Positions 6,399-7,259 of a DNA stretch of 7,259 nt are shown here, piece by piece. Origin of the DNA: JAVBNJ01 sp031551625 (lineage in GTDB: Bacteria > Bacteroidota > Bacteroidia > Bacteroidales > UBA932). The notes beneath the pieces were generated by a model. It had not been told where the DNA came from. It saw only the letters and a list, made by a program, of their open reading frames with translations, and did no database searches. The DNA is taken from NCBI GenBank assembly GCA_031551625.1, contig JAVBNJ010000135.1, positions 1 to 7,259 on the forward strand, written 5' to 3'. Position 1 is the stretch's first letter. Each line of letters opens with the position of its first letter. The position numbers and the translations under genes are program-made.

Positions 6399-7259
6399 TT
6401 ATCTGATACATATTTGATTTACGGTCATATTACAGTAATAACGGCCATATCCATCAACACAATCTCCACTCCCCCCTTTGATTATAGCAAAGGGGCCATA
6501 ATCCCAACATTCCAAGCATGGTCCAATTCCTGTTGAAGTCCTGATTCCGAGGTACCCATTGGCCGGAATAGGATATTCTATCAGCGCACGTGCTAAATAC
6601 ATTTGCCGGGCTTCATCGGAAGTAGGATACCTCCAACCGGTAGGGCATGATGGAGAGCATTCATAACAGGTAGCCATAGGTGTTTTTTTAATTTCAAACC
6701 CCAAAAGAGTATATGTGGATGCATCGTCAGTTACCAAGTTTCTACAATAAGCGCTATATCCATTAATTCCGCCAACAGCTGTCAACCCGCTAGCGCAACC
6801 GCACGAATTAGGCGCTGCATTCATGGCAGCTCCATTATTAATTACTCCTGTTACATTAGAAGTATAGGCGCTGTAACAGGTAATACCGCTTGCCGTAATG
6901 TACGAACGTACTTGTGCTACATAATTCCCGGCCGTCGTGGCATTCGAAGCTTTTGTCCGGGCGGTACCCGAACCGGCAGTTACGCCCGCTCCGGCCCACT
7001 GGTAGCCCGTCGCTCCGCTCACAGAAGAAGAGGTAAAAGTAACAGCGGTTCCTGCACAAGTGGTGGTTGCTGTTAATGTAGGTACATTGGGTATATCCAC
7101 AATTACCCCTGTTACATTGGAAGTATACGCGCTGTAACAGGTGATTCCACTGGCGGTGGTATATGACCGCACTTGTGCTATGTAGTTTCCCGCAGTCGTG
7201 GCTTTTGAAGTCGTTGTCCGACCTGTACCGGAACTGGCGGTCACTCCTGTTCCGTTCCA
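6399..7259 (-). CDS. Secreted/surface protein with Ig-like repeats and a Cys-rich FISUMP-like C-terminal domain (5' truncated)
   Basis: The frame is open to the window edge; 286 residues are visible and the N-terminus, with the expected signal peptide, is missing. Numbering starts from the Trp at 7259. Residues 1-53 are the end of one Ig-like module and about 57-140 a complete second one, beginning VPTLTATTTCAGTAVTF and ending TSNVTGVI. Cys68 and Cys128 are a likely disulfide pair. Residues 150-286 are different: 11 cysteines, including CYEC (198-201) and CLEC (248-251), the motif CPTGWRYPTSDE (205-216), and an end ICIR. This resembles FISUMP/DUF1566-type domains (usual CPxGWRLPT, then a terminal VRCVR), but the match is partial. 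Low charge, high Thr/Ser/Ala/Gly and many Cys indicate an exported protein. No type IX secretion C-terminal sorting domain is apparent. The role is unknown; adhesion or glycan binding is a guess. Confidence 0.75.
   Translation of the reverse strand, partial: WNGTGVTASSGTGRTTTSKATTAGNYIAQVRSYTTASGITCYSAYTSNVTGVIVDIPNVPTLTATTTCAGTAVTFTSSSVSGATGYQWAGAGVTAGSGTARTKASNATTAGNYVAQVRSYITASGITCYSAYTSNVTGVINNGAAMNAAPNSCGCASGLTAVGGINGYSAYCRNLVTDDASTYTLLGFEIKKTPMATCYECSPSCPTGWRYPTSDEARQMYLARALIEYPIPANGYLGIRTSTGIGPCLECWDYGPFAIIKGGSGDCVDGYGRYYCNMTVNQICIR
6840..6998 (-). repeat. Ig-like module repeat, copy 2
   Basis: This segment encodes 53 residues from WAGAGVTAGSG to SNVTGVI. It matches the copy at 7101-7259 with a 261-nt (87-residue) period. 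By hand alignment 44 of 53 residues and about 122 of 159 nucleotides agree, and most codon differences are synonymous. Confidence 0.85.
7101..7259 (-). repeat. Ig-like module repeat, copy 1 (reaches the window edge)
   Basis: This segment encodes the equivalent 53 residues from WNGTGVTASSG to SNVTGVI, and is the upstream partner of 6840-6998. The repeat continues beyond the window, so more copies are likely upstream in the same gene. The spacer (6999-7100) encodes the start of the next Ig-like domain. Confidence 0.85.

Noticed and set aside
1..7259. Mobile element, CRISPR array, toxin-antitoxin or phage-defence system
   Set aside because: No transposase, integrase, short regularly spaced repeats, small toxin-antitoxin gene pairs, or target-site duplications were seen. 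The only long repeats are the protein-coding Ig-like modules.

Overview
The window looks like chromosomal DNA of a member of the Bacteroidota, probably order Bacteroidales. Three things point that way. Three intergenic regions carry the Bacteroidota -7 promoter element TAnnTTTG, and Shine-Dalgarno sequences are weak or absent. One gene encodes a carboxypeptidase-regulatory-like plus DUF5686 outer-membrane protein, a family typical of this phylum. The partial first gene has a C-terminal helix-turn-helix of a type common in Bacteroidales TPR regulators. The phylum call is firm; the order is a guess.

Layout: a + strand gene ends at 171 (3' end only, HTH regulator). Everything else is on the - strand. 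Read in transcription order from the right edge, there is first a secreted Ig-like/FISUMP-like protein (7259 to 6399, 5' end cut by the window edge), closed by a strong hairpin terminator (6379-6344). Next comes an ABC-F translation-factor ATPase (6210 to 4615) with its own promoter and a structured leader of about 100 nt. Then follow the DUF5686 protein (4527 to 1972) with a good promoter, a flippase-like inner-membrane protein (1912 to 917) with a -7 element, and a HAD-family hydrolase (913 to 200) only 3 nt downstream of it. The HAD gene converges on the first gene across a 28-nt gap. No gene-free stretch exceeds 300 bases; the longest is 6211-6398, which holds the terminator, the ABC-F promoter and the leader.

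Functionally the genes do not form one obvious pathway. The flippase-like protein and HAD hydrolase are almost certainly one operon. The DUF5686 and Ig-like proteins are envelope or surface proteins. The ABC-F protein acts on the ribosome, either as a housekeeping factor or in antibiotic protection.

The most interesting non-coding signal is the ABC-F leader. It has a 12-bp perfect inverted repeat whose arms are themselves near-palindromic and lie 52 bp apart, a three-codon ORF (Met-Lys-Leu-stop) touching the first arm, and a T-rich tract after it. This could be an RNA attenuator or a pair of operators. No transposons, CRISPR arrays, tRNAs or rRNAs were seen, and nothing in the window clearly amounts to a new multi-gene system.
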